A DNA stretch of 39,539 bases from a virus: the IMG/VR virus record IMGVR_UViG_3300036979_000283, positions 1-39,539 of that record; one strand, written 5' to 3'. The position numbers were made by a program, and so were the translations under genes. The stretch's first letter is position 1, and each line of letters starts with the position of its first letter. The notes beneath the pieces are model-generated. The model worked only from the letters and a program-made list of their open reading frames with translations, had not been told where the DNA came from and did not search any database. Of the stretch, positions 1 through 8,592 are shown piece after piece.

Positions 1-105
1 TTTAACGAAGTAACTTACTTGCTTTGGCTCCGTAGCCCTAACGTAGTCTTCAAGGTAAACTAGGTTAGCACCTATATCATCAGCGTAGGGAACGTTGTAT
101 TTCTC
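1..105. repeat. Terminal direct repeat, left copy (equals 39435-39539)
   Basis: The first 105 bases are identical to the last 105. The repeat lies inside an HTH gene that becomes one continuous reading frame when the ends are joined. This favours an assembly overlap of a circular or circularly permuted genome over packaged terminal repeats, which would normally lie outside genes. Confidence 0.9.
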
Positions 106-180
106 TAGCCACCGCTTCATTGTCTTCACTGTGACTCCCTCGTTCACAGCTAACTGCTTAACTGAAATCATCTTACTCAT
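1..180 (-). CDS. Tandem helix-turn-helix early regulator, N-terminal part (crosses the circular junction)
   Basis: First 60 codons of a 120-residue protein whose remainder lies at the right end of the window. It starts at ATG 180 after the Shine-Dalgarno sequence TAGGAGGTG. Residues about 4-45 (VKQLAVNEGVTVKTMKRWL, then a wing-like stretch) look like an excisionase/MerR-type HTH_17 domain. A second HTH follows in the C-terminal part (YTLDEACEILKISRSTMYRR). It is the first gene after the promoter at 202-229 and lies next to the CAAGAGATT box array, so it is a natural candidate for the protein that binds those boxes; this is inference. It heads the early minus-strand operon. An excisionase-like or origin-binding role is also possible. 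Confidence 0.8.
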   Translation of the reverse strand, partial: MSKMISVKQLAVNEGVTVKTMKRWLEKYNVPYADDIGANLVYLEDYVRATEPKQVSYFVK

Positions 181-201
181 AGACTTTCACCTCCTAGATT
201 A

Positions 202-229
202 ACTATGACACACTGTAACCCATAGTCAA
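202..229 (-). promoter_or_regulatory. Sigma70-like promoter for the early minus-strand operon
   Basis: On the minus strand TTGACT (229-224), a 16-base spacer and CATAGT (207-202) lie just upstream of the TAGGAGG Shine-Dalgarno and ATG 180. The -10 box CATAGT recurs in three other promoters of this phage (31.1, 37.2 and 16.0 kb). Confidence 0.7.
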
Positions 230-282
230 GTACACTGAGTCAAATATTTCATTGGTCTTTTGATAACAATGACACACATAGG

Positions 283-524
283 ACATCTCTTGGAAAATCT
301 CTAAACACTCAGTATTTCTATGTCGTAGTTATCTTTGTGCGCCTTGATCTCTTGGTTCTATAGAACGCAAAGTGCAAAAATCTCTTGGTCAAAGTGCGCT
401 GTTACCAAAGCTTTCTCTTAAATCTCTTGCATCTCTTGCATTTATATAACCTGAAGTATTAGAACTTTTTTTAAAGTGTATTTGTACCCTCGAGCCTTGG
501 AGGCCAGAGATCAAGAGATTAACC
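283..524. promoter_or_regulatory. Control region I: array of CAAGAGATT boxes between the divergent arms
   Basis: Noncoding. Minus-strand CAAGAGAT boxes begin at about 438, 429, 387, 354 and 292; one opposite-facing copy lies at 511-518 beside the plus-strand promoter. Weaker relatives (TAAGAGA, TTAGAGATT) sit at about 414-420 and 296-303. An A/T tract (TTTAAAAAAAGTT on the minus strand, about 464-476) precedes the close pair. The order inverted box, A-tract, pair 9 bp apart, then spaced single boxes is repeated at 15668-15912. The most likely reading is binding sites for a phage regulator or replication initiator. Confidence 0.75.
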
Positions 525-553
525 TTGATGGATTGTCTAGCAATGTTTACTAT
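525..553 (+). promoter_or_regulatory. Candidate promoter for the plus-strand structural operon
   Basis: TTGATG (525-530), a 17-base spacer and TACTAT (548-553), with a start expected near 560 and ATG 576 after GGGAGAGAG. The inverted CAAGAGATT box at 511-518 abuts the -35 side, so a box-binding protein could act on it. Confidence 0.5.
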
Positions 554-575
554 GTGCAAAGGGAGAGAGATTACT

Positions 576-1115
576 ATGCATAATGAAATCATTGATAATG
601 CATTAACAAGGATACGCCAGCGAGAGGTTACTTGGTACCCTAGCGACTCTGAGCTTGAACTTATTGAAAACTTTGGATTCATCGGACTTACTGATCCTAA
701 GGAAATGGCTTCGATACTAGGTGTTAAAGTATCAGAGTTTACTCACTCAGGTGTCATGGTTCCTTCGATACTTGAACGCTTCAACTTAGGTAAGTCTAGG
801 GCACACTTTGCAACTAAGAGCGCATTAATGATGATGATATCAGGGGACATGGAGATATCGAGGTTTCCTGCGGTTCGGTATGCATTACAGAGTCGCTTTG
901 GTAGCGATGAGCACGCAGCAGCTAACTTACAAGCGTTAAGCCTGTCACTTCGTAAACTAAAGCTTGAAGAGGACAAGGTGACGATTGCTAAACGAGCATT
1001 CAATCATAGTCGCAAGGTTCACAGTGACCGCATTGACCTCGAAACTACTAAGATGACATTAGGTCTTAGCACAGACGAGTTGAACGCAGTAACTAAAGGA
1101 GATAACGAACTATGA
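576..1115 (+). CDS. Putative terminase small subunit
   Basis: Protein of 179 residues. ATG 576 is chosen because GGGAGAGAG lies about 9 bases upstream and the upstream in-frame ATG at 525 falls in the promoter -35 box. A segment near residues 40-60 (LTDPKEMASILGVKVSEF) resembles a helix-turn-helix, followed by helical charged sequence (SLRKLKLEEDKVTIAKRAF). Position two genes before the large terminase, and a DNA-binding plus oligomerising helical layout, fit a small terminase that recognises the packaging start. The sequence itself is not one I recognise, so the call rests mainly on place. Its stop overlaps the next ATG (ATGA). Confidence 0.55.
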   Translation: MHNEIIDNALTRIRQREVTWYPSDSELELIENFGFIGLTDPKEMASILGVKVSEFTHSGVMVPSILERFNLGKSRAHFATKSALMMMISGDMEISRFPAVRYALQSRFGSDEHAAANLQALSLSLRKLKLEEDKVTIAKRAFNHSRKVHSDRIDLETTKMTLGLSTDELNAVTKGDNEL

Positions 1116-1375
1116 AAGATTGTATTTTAACCAGTAAAAGAGACTTGAAAGTTAAGTGGATTAGCGCCAAAGGTAAGATTGTTAATCAATTGAACCACAA
1201 ATGTGGTAATGCTACTTGTTCTAACCTTGAACATGTTTACGACGGTACACAGGCCGAGAACATGAGAGACAGGTCAATTCACCACATGCATAGTAATTCT
1301 AAGCTCGAAAGCTTCCAGTGTTACGTAGAAAACCCTGTTAGTATCTTAGACGCATTGGACTCTATATTAAAGTAA
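1112..1375 (+). CDS. Small HNH-type endonuclease or remnant
   Basis: 87 residues. The stretch around residues 28-52 (NHKCGNATCSNLEHVYDGTQ followed by ENMRD) matches the C-terminal half of His-Me finger HNH nucleases of the form H-C-x5-C-N-x-EH-x5-T-x2-EN. The N-terminal half seen in full-length free-standing HNH proteins (about 150-180 residues) is missing, so this may be a shortened homing endonuclease or a small packaging-associated HNH protein. It lies between the terminase genes and is translationally coupled to the upstream gene (ATGA overlap). AAAGGAG precedes the start. Confidence 0.6.
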   Translation: MKDCILTSKRDLKVKWISAKGKIVNQLNHKCGNATCSNLEHVYDGTQAENMRDRSIHHMHSNSKLESFQCYVENPVSILDALDSILK

Positions 1376-1385
1376 GAGGCATACT

Positions 1386-2864
1386 ATGAAACCAAGCGAA
1401 CAAGTAATTCGCAAAGCTAAACTACGTCTCGCTGCAATCGCAGAGCGCACGCAGAATCAGCGGCCCGTATATAACCTCACAGATAGATTGATTCCAGAGC
1501 AATACAACTTTATTACCAGTAAGGCTAGGTACAAAGTGGCTCGTTGTTCACGACGTGCAGGGAAGTCTACGGGACTAGCATACTACATGCGCGAGGTGGC
1601 TCGTTCAGGTAAACAATGGAACTGTGCCTATGTGGGCAAGACAATCGCTGTTGCAAAGCGAACCATATGGGACGCTCTGAAGTCATTGGTCAAAGAGGCC
1701 AATGATAACGTGAAGATCAATGAGAGCGAGCACTGGGTCTACTTCTACGATACACAGAGTTACATATGGCTCTTTGGTGCCAATGACTCGAAGCAAATAG
1801 AGAAGATGCGTGGTTTGTTCTTCAAGCTTGCCCTTGTTGACGAAGCACAGATGTTCCCTTCCTATCTGCAAACATTGATTGATGAGGTCATAGATCCAGC
1901 TCTCGGTGACTTACAAGGTACTCTATGTCTCACTGGTACACCGAACGCCTCTTGTAGCGGTGTTTTCTATGATAACGATAAGAGCGATGGGTGGGAGTCA
2001 CATTACTGGACGTGGCGTGAGAACACCTTCTTCGTTAACAAAGCTATGGAGAATAACCCAGCAATCACTGACCCAATGGACATCATGCGTTCATCATTAG
2101 CTCGTCGTGGCGTTGCTGAAGAAGACCCTGTGGCTCAACGTGAATGGTTTGGTCGCTGGGTTAAGTCCGATGACTTACAGGTCTACAAGTACGACGAGAC
2201 TAGGCAACACTATGAGTCAATGCCTACAGGTAAATGGAAATACGTCCTTGGCGTTGACCTTGGCTTCGATGATAGCGACGCCATCGTTGTTGTAGGGTTT
2301 AACGATGCACATAGAGAGACGTACCTAGTGGAAGAGTTCAAAGAGTCAAAGATGGACATCACAGCGCTAGCAGAGAAGATAAAGTTCTTCAAGGCCAAGT
2401 ACTCGCCGTATTACATGGTCATTGATGGCGGCGCACTTGGTAAGAAGATTAACGAAGAGCTCAACCAACGACACTCGTTGTTCCTTGAACCAGCGGACAA
2501 GGTGAACAAGTTTGCTTTCATAGAGCTGTTGAACTCTGATCTGCGCCTAGGGCACATTAAGATACGTCGTGACAGTGCTCTCGCAGGTGAGATGAAACAA
2601 CTGACCTACGACGAAAAAGAGTTTACAGAGAACAAGAAGTTCGTTGAAGATAGTTACTTAGATAACCACCTTTGCGACGCTTACCTTTATGCGTGGAGAT
2701 ACATCTACTCCTACGTTTGGAAGCCAGCTATCAAGGAGCCCGATGTTGATAGTCCTGAGTGGTACGCTCGTGAACAAGAGAACATGGTAAACAATGCAAT
2801 AGAGAGGTCAAAGGCAGCCAATGAAGACAGAAATACAATCGAGTTCAGTGGTGGATGGGGTTAA
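1386..2864 (+). CDS. terL: Terminase large subunit (packaging ATPase and nuclease)
   Basis: 492 residues, normal length. The ATPase domain has Walker A CSRRAGKST near residue 56, Walker B LALVDEAQMF near residue 145 and a coupling motif LTGTPNA near 180. The C-terminal RNase H-fold nuclease begins VLGVDLGFDDSDAIVVV near residue 288 (first catalytic Asp), with VIDGG near 345 and a late acidic YLDNHLCDAYLYAW near 440. It pumps DNA into the procapsid through the portal and cuts concatemers. Its start follows AAGAGG. Its 3-prime end overlaps the next gene by 44 bases. Confidence 0.95.
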   Translation: MKPSEQVIRKAKLRLAAIAERTQNQRPVYNLTDRLIPEQYNFITSKARYKVARCSRRAGKSTGLAYYMREVARSGKQWNCAYVGKTIAVAKRTIWDALKSLVKEANDNVKINESEHWVYFYDTQSYIWLFGANDSKQIEKMRGLFFKLALVDEAQMFPSYLQTLIDEVIDPALGDLQGTLCLTGTPNASCSGVFYDNDKSDGWESHYWTWRENTFFVNKAMENNPAITDPMDIMRSSLARRGVAEEDPVAQREWFGRWVKSDDLQVYKYDETRQHYESMPTGKWKYVLGVDLGFDDSDAIVVVGFNDAHRETYLVEEFKESKMDITALAEKIKFFKAKYSPYYMVIDGGALGKKINEELNQRHSLFLEPADKVNKFAFIELLNSDLRLGHIKIRRDSALAGEMKQLTYDEKEFTENKKFVEDSYLDNHLCDAYLYAWRYIYSYVWKPAIKEPDVDSPEWYAREQENMVNNAIERSKAANEDRNTIEFSGGWG

Positions 2865-3246
2865 CCTATTTAAGCATGCGTATGTGCAGAACATGAAGGG
2901 TCTGAGCTACTACAGAAACGTGAAGTCTAGGATACAGATTCTCTCAGCAAACGCTGAGTATCTGGCTCACAATGCTGAACTGGTCTACTTGTGTGACAGC
3001 GAGTACCCAGAGATTGTGTACAGCGTGTTGTGCTATTCGCAGGCTCCAAATAAAACCATTGTCTACTTCGCATACACCAAGTACAATTTCAGAGGTTACG
3101 GGTTTTGCAGTAAATTACTAAGGCACATAGATAACGGAAGTCCTAAGTATCATTGTGTACCCCGTGTCCTTACACCTAAGTGGGAGAGACTATGGAAACA
3201 GTATCAACAACTACCGCCCCTGTATTGCCCGACATCAGAGACCTAG
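2821..3246 (+). CDS. GNAT-like acetyltransferase-fold protein
   Basis: 141 residues. The segment IVYFAYTKYNFRGYGFCSKL near residues 77-97 has the shape of GNAT motif A (beta strand, then R-G-x-G-x, then helix) that binds the acetyl-CoA pyrophosphate. It overlaps the end of terL, and a second protein of similar type lies at 13078-13434, so the phage carries two of these among its virion genes. The substrate is unknown. Both could be degenerate folds with structural rather than catalytic roles. Confidence 0.5.
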   Translation: MKTEIQSSSVVDGVNLFKHAYVQNMKGLSYYRNVKSRIQILSANAEYLAHNAELVYLCDSEYPEIVYSVLCYSQAPNKTIVYFAYTKYNFRGYGFCSKLLRHIDNGSPKYHCVPRVLTPKWERLWKQYQQLPPLYCPTSET

Positions 3247-3416
3247 ACAGGATTCTCGGCGTGTTACAGAGCCACCACGTTTACTCATTCAAATGCAATG
3301 GCATAGAAATACTATTGTCACCTAAGCCACTAGAAACATCACAAGCAGCGCCACTAGAGTCTAGTAATGAAGATAGTGGTAACTACGGTATTTGGTCATC
3401 TAAGGAGCTCGCATGA
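3192..3416 (+). CDS. Small protein of unknown function upstream of portal
   Basis: 74 residues from ATG 3192, which follows GGGAGAGA. It overlaps the end of the GNAT-like gene and ends in an ATGA overlap with the portal gene, so it is part of one translationally coupled run. The middle (RILGVLQSHHVYSFKCNGIE) could form a helix and two strands; the C-terminus is serine-rich and polar. I do not recognise a family. Confidence 0.7.
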   Translation: METVSTTTAPVLPDIRDLDRILGVLQSHHVYSFKCNGIEILLSPKPLETSQAAPLESSNEDSGNYGIWSSKELA

Positions 3417-5302
3417 TTGATAGGAAACCAAAGGGTTCAAAGAAGATTGATCAACGTAAAGGTGTTGGCAGTGGTCAAACTACATCATGGTGGGCTGGTG
3501 ACAAAGACAACTGTCACGTAGACGTCCATGCAACCATCGCTTTCCTTAAGCGTCAGTGGTCATCGTTCTACAATGAGATTATACAGCACATTCGTCGCTA
3601 TGAGGACAAAGGCTACAGTATATTTAGTAGCAACCCATACGGAAAGATCATTGGTAACAAGACTCTTAATCTCAATGTTACAGCGAGCTGTGTAGATACG
3701 TTGGTGTCAAAGCTTACTAAGAACACGCCTACAGTGCAGTACTTAGCCAACTCTAGTGACTACGCTACACAACGCCGCGCCAAGGAGTTGCAGAAGTATA
3801 TACATGGACACTTCAACTACACCGGAGCCTACAAACTATGCGTTACAGCCCTCGCAGACGCTTGTAAAGCAGGAACAGGGTTCATACATGTAAAGCAGAA
3901 GAATGGCAAAGTATTCTATGAGATCGTGAAGCCATATGAACTCATTATCGACGTAGACGAAGCAGGCTTTGGTGAACCTATGGACATGCACATAGTAAAG
4001 CTTGTGAATCGTTTCCAGCTCATCTTGGACTACCCAGAACACCAAGAGGCGCTGTTAAAGACCTCTGAGTTCAACCCTGTGTACTCTGGAACTAAGCCTT
4101 ATGCTAACAATATGGTCCTTGTGACTGAGAGCTACAGCAAGTTTGCTAAGCGTCATGCTATCTGCGTTGACAACGCTACCCTCTGCGACGAGGACTGGGA
4201 CCTCGAGGACAAGTACGGTGAGTTCGCATTCCCCCTTGTGTCCATTAAGTTCAAAGAAGGTGATAGAAACTTCTTTGGCATAGGTCTTAGCGAAGAGCTC
4301 AAGGCTATACAGAATGAACTTAGTAGCCTTGTGCAAAGTGCTCAACGTGCCACTAGGTTACTTTGTGTACCAAAGATATTCTATAACCGCTCGTCAAACA
4401 TAGTTAAAGCACACTTTGACAACGATATCGGTGGTCTCATTGGCTACGATGGTAACCAAGTTCCTGTATCAATGCCACTAGGAGCTGTCCCTGTGGATCT
4501 ATATAATCAGATTGAGAACTTCTACAAGAAGGCCTATGAGATAGCAGGGTTATCCCAGTTATCGTCGTCTTCCCAGTTACCATCTGGGTTACAACAGGCT
4601 TCTGGGAAGGCGTTGGAGACGTTCTACCAGATAGAGAGCGATAGGTTTCAAACTATAGGTAAAGAGTACGAAGACCTCATCATCAAGCTTAACGATAAGA
4701 CCATTGACTTCATGAAGATGCTCAGTGATCAAGGGATTCTACGTACAAGTAAATACTATGACAAGGACAGTTGTAAGAACATTGATTGGTACGACGTTAA
4801 CATAGATCGTCAAGACTATGCTATTCAAAGCTTCCCTGTGTCACTTCTCCCATCGACACCTGAAGGAAAGTTCCAATTCGTTAACGATATGCTCCAAGTA
4901 GGTCTCCTTGACCCTGTGAGTGCTAAGAAGTTAATGCAAATGCCAGATACCGATGGTTACTTAGACCTACAGAATGCCCCTGTAGACTTCATTATGAGCC
5001 ATATTAGCGATATGCTCGAGGGTAACGAAGTCGAGCCTGACATCAATCAAGACTTTAATCTCAGCTTAGACCTAGCTACTAAGGCTTACCAGCTTTACTC
5101 TGTGAAGAAAGTTAAACCTGAGTGCCTTGTACTACTTGAGAACTATATTAATGCCGTGAATAGAATATCTATTGCCAAGCAAGCTCAACAACAGTTACTA
5201 TTGCAAAGTGCAATGGCAGCCCAACAGCAAGGAGGAGGCGTTAACAATGACGGACTTAGTAGCGGAGAACCAAGCGGATTCGCCACAAGTGGAATCCAAT
5301 GA
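3413..5302 (+). CDS. Portal protein
   Basis: 629 residues, the size of podoviral portals. The N-terminal part is DNA-channel and wing-like, followed by a long helical core. KIIGNKTLNLNVTASCVDTL near residue 80 and the central GIGLSEELKAIQNELSSLVQ near 287 resemble the P22/N4-type portal region where helices line the tunnel. The C-terminus is rich in Gln and Ala, typical of a crown or barrel helix. It forms the dodecameric ring at one vertex that couples terminase and tail. The start overlaps the upstream stop (ATGA) with GGAG before it. Order terL-portal-scaffold-coat supports the call. Confidence 0.88.
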   Translation: MIDRKPKGSKKIDQRKGVGSGQTTSWWAGDKDNCHVDVHATIAFLKRQWSSFYNEIIQHIRRYEDKGYSIFSSNPYGKIIGNKTLNLNVTASCVDTLVSKLTKNTPTVQYLANSSDYATQRRAKELQKYIHGHFNYTGAYKLCVTALADACKAGTGFIHVKQKNGKVFYEIVKPYELIIDVDEAGFGEPMDMHIVKLVNRFQLILDYPEHQEALLKTSEFNPVYSGTKPYANNMVLVTESYSKFAKRHAICVDNATLCDEDWDLEDKYGEFAFPLVSIKFKEGDRNFFGIGLSEELKAIQNELSSLVQSAQRATRLLCVPKIFYNRSSNIVKAHFDNDIGGLIGYDGNQVPVSMPLGAVPVDLYNQIENFYKKAYEIAGLSQLSSSSQLPSGLQQASGKALETFYQIESDRFQTIGKEYEDLIIKLNDKTIDFMKMLSDQGILRTSKYYDKDSCKNIDWYDVNIDRQDYAIQSFPVSLLPSTPEGKFQFVNDMLQVGLLDPVSAKKLMQMPDTDGYLDLQNAPVDFIMSHISDMLEGNEVEPDINQDFNLSLDLATKAYQLYSVKKVKPECLVLLENYINAVNRISIAKQAQQQLLLQSAMAAQQQGGGVNNDGLSSGEPSGFATSGIQ

Positions 5303-5996
5303 GGCGGCGGCGGCGGATAAACAGCTCGCTGAATCTAGGGATAAGGAGAAACAGAAGTATCAACGTGAACAGCAATTACGCCGTGAACGTGATGAACTTC
5401 GTGCTCAACTTGAAGAAGTAGAGAAGGTAAAGCAAACGATACTTAGAAACGGATGGGACATAGGGGCTCTTACATCGATTAAGAACTCTAACGTTGCTTC
5501 CGTTGATAACCCGTTAATTGATGAGTTACAAGCGCAGATTAAGAATCTACGTGAAGAGAACAGTCGACGTGATCAACAAATCTCTGACGACAGAGAGTTG
5601 AAGAACATTGCAGAGTATGTACGCAGTGACGAGAAGTACGAGTTGATACAAGCGTTTAAACTGGAAGGCGAAGTTCAATCATTGATTAAACACACTTTCA
5701 AAGAGAACGGCAAAATACTTAGTTACACTGAAGCAGCCGATTTGATTGAGAAGCACCTAGAAAAGCAAGAGAGAGAACATGCAGTGCTTCTTAAGAAAAC
5801 AAAGAAGGCAAAGTCCTTGTTTGAAGGAATCGATGTGGCCGATGTTAAAGTCGCCAAGAGTAAAGGCGTTGACGTGAAGGAAGTGGATAAAGTTATACAG
5901 TCATCAAAGAAAAACGATGACAAGCAAACTAAGTCTACTGTAGTTTCTAGTAAGAACGATTTAATTAACAGCTTGATTGCCAAGCACAAGAAGTAG
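5247..5996 (+). CDS. Capsid scaffolding protein
   Basis: 249 residues. ATG 5247 is preferred over earlier in-frame starts because GGAGG lies just upstream. Almost entirely charged helix and coiled coil: an EKQKYQREQQLRRERDELR run near residue 35, a Glu/Lys-rich centre and a basic C-terminal tail (SLIAKHKK) like those that bind coat protein in P22-type scaffolds. It sits between portal and coat, overlapping the portal end, the usual scaffold position. It would guide coat assembly and leave before or during packaging. Confidence 0.82.
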   Translation: MTDLVAENQADSPQVESNEAAAADKQLAESRDKEKQKYQREQQLRRERDELRAQLEEVEKVKQTILRNGWDIGALTSIKNSNVASVDNPLIDELQAQIKNLREENSRRDQQISDDRELKNIAEYVRSDEKYELIQAFKLEGEVQSLIKHTFKENGKILSYTEAADLIEKHLEKQEREHAVLLKKTKKAKSLFEGIDVADVKVAKSKGVDVKEVDKVIQSSKKNDDKQTKSTVVSSKNDLINSLIAKHKK

Positions 5997-6006
5997 GAGA
6001 TAGAGA

Positions 6007-7233
6007 ATGGTTGTAGCCAGTAGAAGTTATAACATAGTTAATGAGTTTCAACCTTATGAAGCGATACTCAAAGAATACTATGAGAACATGACCCCAGAGA
6101 ACTTGACTTATAAGAAGCACCCTTTGTTAGCAATGTTAGAGAAGAACCCTAATTTACAAGGTAAAACATTCCCTGTTCCAGTTCAATATGGTAACCCTCA
6201 AGGTACGTCTAACACGTTTACCAACGCCAAGGCGAATCAATCACGTAACCGCTATGACAAGTTTAACTTGTACACCACGTTCAAATACTCCTTTGCTACA
6301 CTTGAGCGCATTATGTTCAAGGCTGCAAAGTCTGACATTGGTTCCTTTGTGAAAGAAGCAACAAAGATTATAGACAACTCCATCATAACTCATATGCAAC
6401 AACTACAGGCTGACTTATACGGCGATGGTTCGGGTTCTATTGGTCAAGTTGGTTCAATCGTTGGACAAGTTATTACATTGTCTAGCGTTGAAGACTGGTT
6501 TAAGTTCTCCAAAGACCAAACATTAGTATTCTGTGCTACTAAATCAGGCGGTACTGTAAGTAACAAAGTAACTGTATCAGCACGTGGTACTAGTAAATCT
6601 GGTCAAATCACAGTTACAGGATCCTTAGCAGGTGTCTCCGCTAACTGGTTCATATTCCGTGACGGTGACTATGGGAATGCGTTAATGGGTCTCTCTGGTT
6701 ACGTCCCTGAAGTAGCTCCAATTGCAGGTGATAACTTCTTCGGCATGGATAGAAGTAACGACGTGGAAATGTTAGCTGGTGTTCGTCTTGACGCTCAAGG
6801 TTCCAACATTATCGAAGGTTTAATGGAACTTGCGTCTATGATTGAAGCAGTTGAAGGTGAACCAGACTATGTGTTCATGAACCACTTAGATATCACTGAC
6901 GTTGAGAAACAGTTAACAAACAAAATTGAGTACACAACTGTTGATTTAACTTTAGCTAGCGGTGTCCCAATTGCATTCAAAGGTATTAAGTTACCAACTC
7001 ACCGTGGTGAAGTTACAGTTATCGCTGACCCGTACCAAAGACGTCGCCGTGCTCACATGTTAACATTGAAATCTTGGGAACTAGCATCCATAGATAAGAT
7101 TGCTAACATGATTGATGATGACGGTGTTTCTATGCTTCGTGCGTCTGACCAAGACGCTTTCGAAGTTCGTATTGCGAGTTATCCTCAGTTAGCTTGCTAC
7201 GCTCCCGGACACAACGGTGTTTTCACTTGGTAA
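6007..7233 (+). CDS. Major capsid protein
   Basis: 408 residues, with TAGGAGA before the start. The layout fits the HK97 fold: an N-terminal arm (about 1-80), a long helix (residues 105-140, IGSFVKEATKIIDNSIITHM), a beta-rich inserted segment near 170-220 with Ig-like repeats (VTVSARGTSKSGQITVTGSL), and a C-terminal A-domain ending in FEVRIASYPQLACYAPGH. It follows the scaffold and is followed by a terminator-like hairpin, as is common after coat genes. It is the most abundant virion protein. Confidence 0.9.
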   Translation: MVVASRSYNIVNEFQPYEAILKEYYENMTPENLTYKKHPLLAMLEKNPNLQGKTFPVPVQYGNPQGTSNTFTNAKANQSRNRYDKFNLYTTFKYSFATLERIMFKAAKSDIGSFVKEATKIIDNSIITHMQQLQADLYGDGSGSIGQVGSIVGQVITLSSVEDWFKFSKDQTLVFCATKSGGTVSNKVTVSARGTSKSGQITVTGSLAGVSANWFIFRDGDYGNALMGLSGYVPEVAPIAGDNFFGMDRSNDVEMLAGVRLDAQGSNIIEGLMELASMIEAVEGEPDYVFMNHLDITDVEKQLTNKIEYTTVDLTLASGVPIAFKGIKLPTHRGEVTVIADPYQRRRRAHMLTLKSWELASIDKIANMIDDDGVSMLRASDQDAFEVRIASYPQLACYAPGHNGVFTW

Positions 7234-7239
7234 TCATAG

Positions 7240-7264
7240 AGAACTCCGATTAAGGGGTTCTTTC
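7240..7264 (+). terminator. Weak intrinsic terminator or attenuator after the coat gene
   Basis: AGAACTCC (7240-7247), loop GATTAA and GGGGTTCT (7254-7261) form 8 pairs including one G-U, followed by only a short TTC tail. It would trim rather than stop transcription and so raise coat over downstream head genes. Confidence 0.6.
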
Positions 7265-7278
7265 AATAAGGTGTAATT

Positions 7279-7734
7279 ATGATACAAAATAACACGCTCT
7301 TTATACCCTATGAAAGCCACGCTGACGGTTTAATTGAGTACTATGGATTCATAGCAGCCAATGGTTCGGTTACTACAGGGGCACGTGGTGTCACTGTGGC
7401 TAGGACTGGAACAGGTTCTTATCGTTTATCTTTGATTGACCAAGTTCCTGTGTACGCCGCTGACTTAGCTGACACCAACATGGCTGCGTCTGCCAATGGT
7501 ACAGGAGTTACAAAGACCTGTGCTTGTCACGTTAATGCAGTTTCTGCTGGAGTTGCAGCGACTAACTTAATGAGCTCTGCCTACGCAGGTGAACCCGTAC
7601 TAAGTACCAATGGTTCCGTTATATTCAACGTAATCACCGCACAAATGCCGGCCGCTGGTGGTGCTAGCGTTGTTGCAGATAATGCGTTCTACTTTAAAAT
7701 CGTTGTTTCTTCGATGGCTAAGGAGGCTAAGTAA
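7279..7734 (+). CDS. Small head protein A (possible decoration protein)
   Basis: 151 residues, beta-rich and rich in Ala, Gly, Ser and Thr (SVTTGARGVTVARTGTGSYR near residue 30). No known family recognised. It is the first of three similar-sized genes between coat and head-tail adaptor. In many phages this interval encodes capsid cement or decoration proteins or fibres. It has two near-adjacent cysteines (TCACHV). The start follows AAGGTG. Decoration is an inference from position and composition. Confidence 0.6.
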   Translation: MIQNNTLFIPYESHADGLIEYYGFIAANGSVTTGARGVTVARTGTGSYRLSLIDQVPVYAADLADTNMAASANGTGVTKTCACHVNAVSAGVAATNLMSSAYAGEPVLSTNGSVIFNVITAQMPAAGGASVVADNAFYFKIVVSSMAKEAK

Positions 7735-7735
7735 C

Positions 7736-8176
7736 ATGGTGTTTGCTTTAGCCAGAGTACTGGCACAAAATCATTTTAGTAAACAGACGAATGCAGTAAA
7801 GATCAATGCAAGCTACGACCCAACTGGCGGTGTCAAAGGTGGTCTTAAGTTTTGTTCCATTATTCCCAGTGGCACAACAGGGATTTACTACGTTCAATTG
7901 AAAAACATTTTCTACCGTAAAGATGGTATAACATCGATAACCGATGGTGACAAATCATTCCCAATGAGCAACGTAACCTATTTCACATGCGAAATCGTAG
8001 GGCAAGCACCTACGCCGACACTAGCTAACGCTGGTTTTAGTACTTCAAATGTATATGACGCTGCAAACAATAGATACAACGTATATGTTTACGACGCTAC
8101 TGGGTTAAAAGATGTACCAGCGGGTTCTAGGTTATCCTTAGAAATCACATACAAGAAATTCGCGGGGGCTAGGTAA
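7736..8176 (+). CDS. Small head protein B (possible decoration protein)
   Basis: 146 residues from ATG 7736, which follows AAGGAGG; in-frame codons upstream of it lie inside the previous gene. Beta-strand pattern with Thr/Asn/Tyr-rich turns (SGTTGIYYVQLKNIFYRKDG). Its fold pattern resembles its two neighbours (7279 and 8176), which together form a run of three. It ends with a taATG overlap to the next gene. Function unknown; capsid surface is the best guess. Confidence 0.6.
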   Translation: MVFALARVLAQNHFSKQTNAVKINASYDPTGGVKGGLKFCSIIPSGTTGIYYVQLKNIFYRKDGITSITDGDKSFPMSNVTYFTCEIVGQAPTPTLANAGFSTSNVYDAANNRYNVYVYDATGLKDVPAGSRLSLEITYKKFAGAR

Positions 8177-8592
8177 TGATAGGTAATAAAGTCTATGGTA
8201 TAGCTCCGAGGCATTGCCCTCACTTTAGAACAGTGATTCATGAAGTTGTAGTTGATTTCACATCGGGTTCCCCAGTGGTCAACGATAACGATTGTATTAT
8301 CGGGATCCCATCGTCAAACTCATTCATATTTAACTTAGTTAAGAACGTTAACCGTGTTCTCTTTGTTAACTTTCAATATCAACCTGCTGCGGCTCCAGCG
8401 GCTCCAGCGGACTTCAATGCAATAGGTATAGGTTCTGTAACCGTTGCTAACAAGTTTCTAGGTAACGCGTTTGGAACACATAAGTGTGTTGCATTCAATT
8501 TTTCACTTAGAAACTTAGTAGACGGTACATTGAAAGCTCCAACAGGGAAAATCTTTTTTGAAGTGGTAATGCAACAAAACGAGGCTCAATAA
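8176..8592 (+). CDS. Small head protein C (possible decoration protein)
   Basis: 138 residues, coupled to its neighbours by taATG overlaps at both ends. It holds a short Ala/Pro-rich hinge (AAAPAAPA) encoded by a duplicated GCTCCAGCG unit near 8392, between beta-rich halves (NVNRVLFVNFQYQP and VAFNFSLRNLVDG). I recognise no family. Place and size match a minor capsid or decoration role. Confidence 0.6.
   Translation: MIGNKVYGIAPRHCPHFRTVIHEVVVDFTSGSPVVNDNDCIIGIPSSNSFIFNLVKNVNRVLFVNFQYQPAAAPAAPADFNAIGIGSVTVANKFLGNAFGTHKCVAFNFSLRNLVDGTLKAPTGKIFFEVVMQQNEAQ

Noticed and set aside
1-105. True packaged terminal repeats as in T7
   Set aside because: The repeat lies inside an HTH gene that reads through the join in frame, so an assembly overlap is simpler.
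389-682. Minus-strand frame of 97 codons across control region I
   Set aside because: It lacks a ribosome-binding site, runs opposite the small terminase gene and covers the box array.
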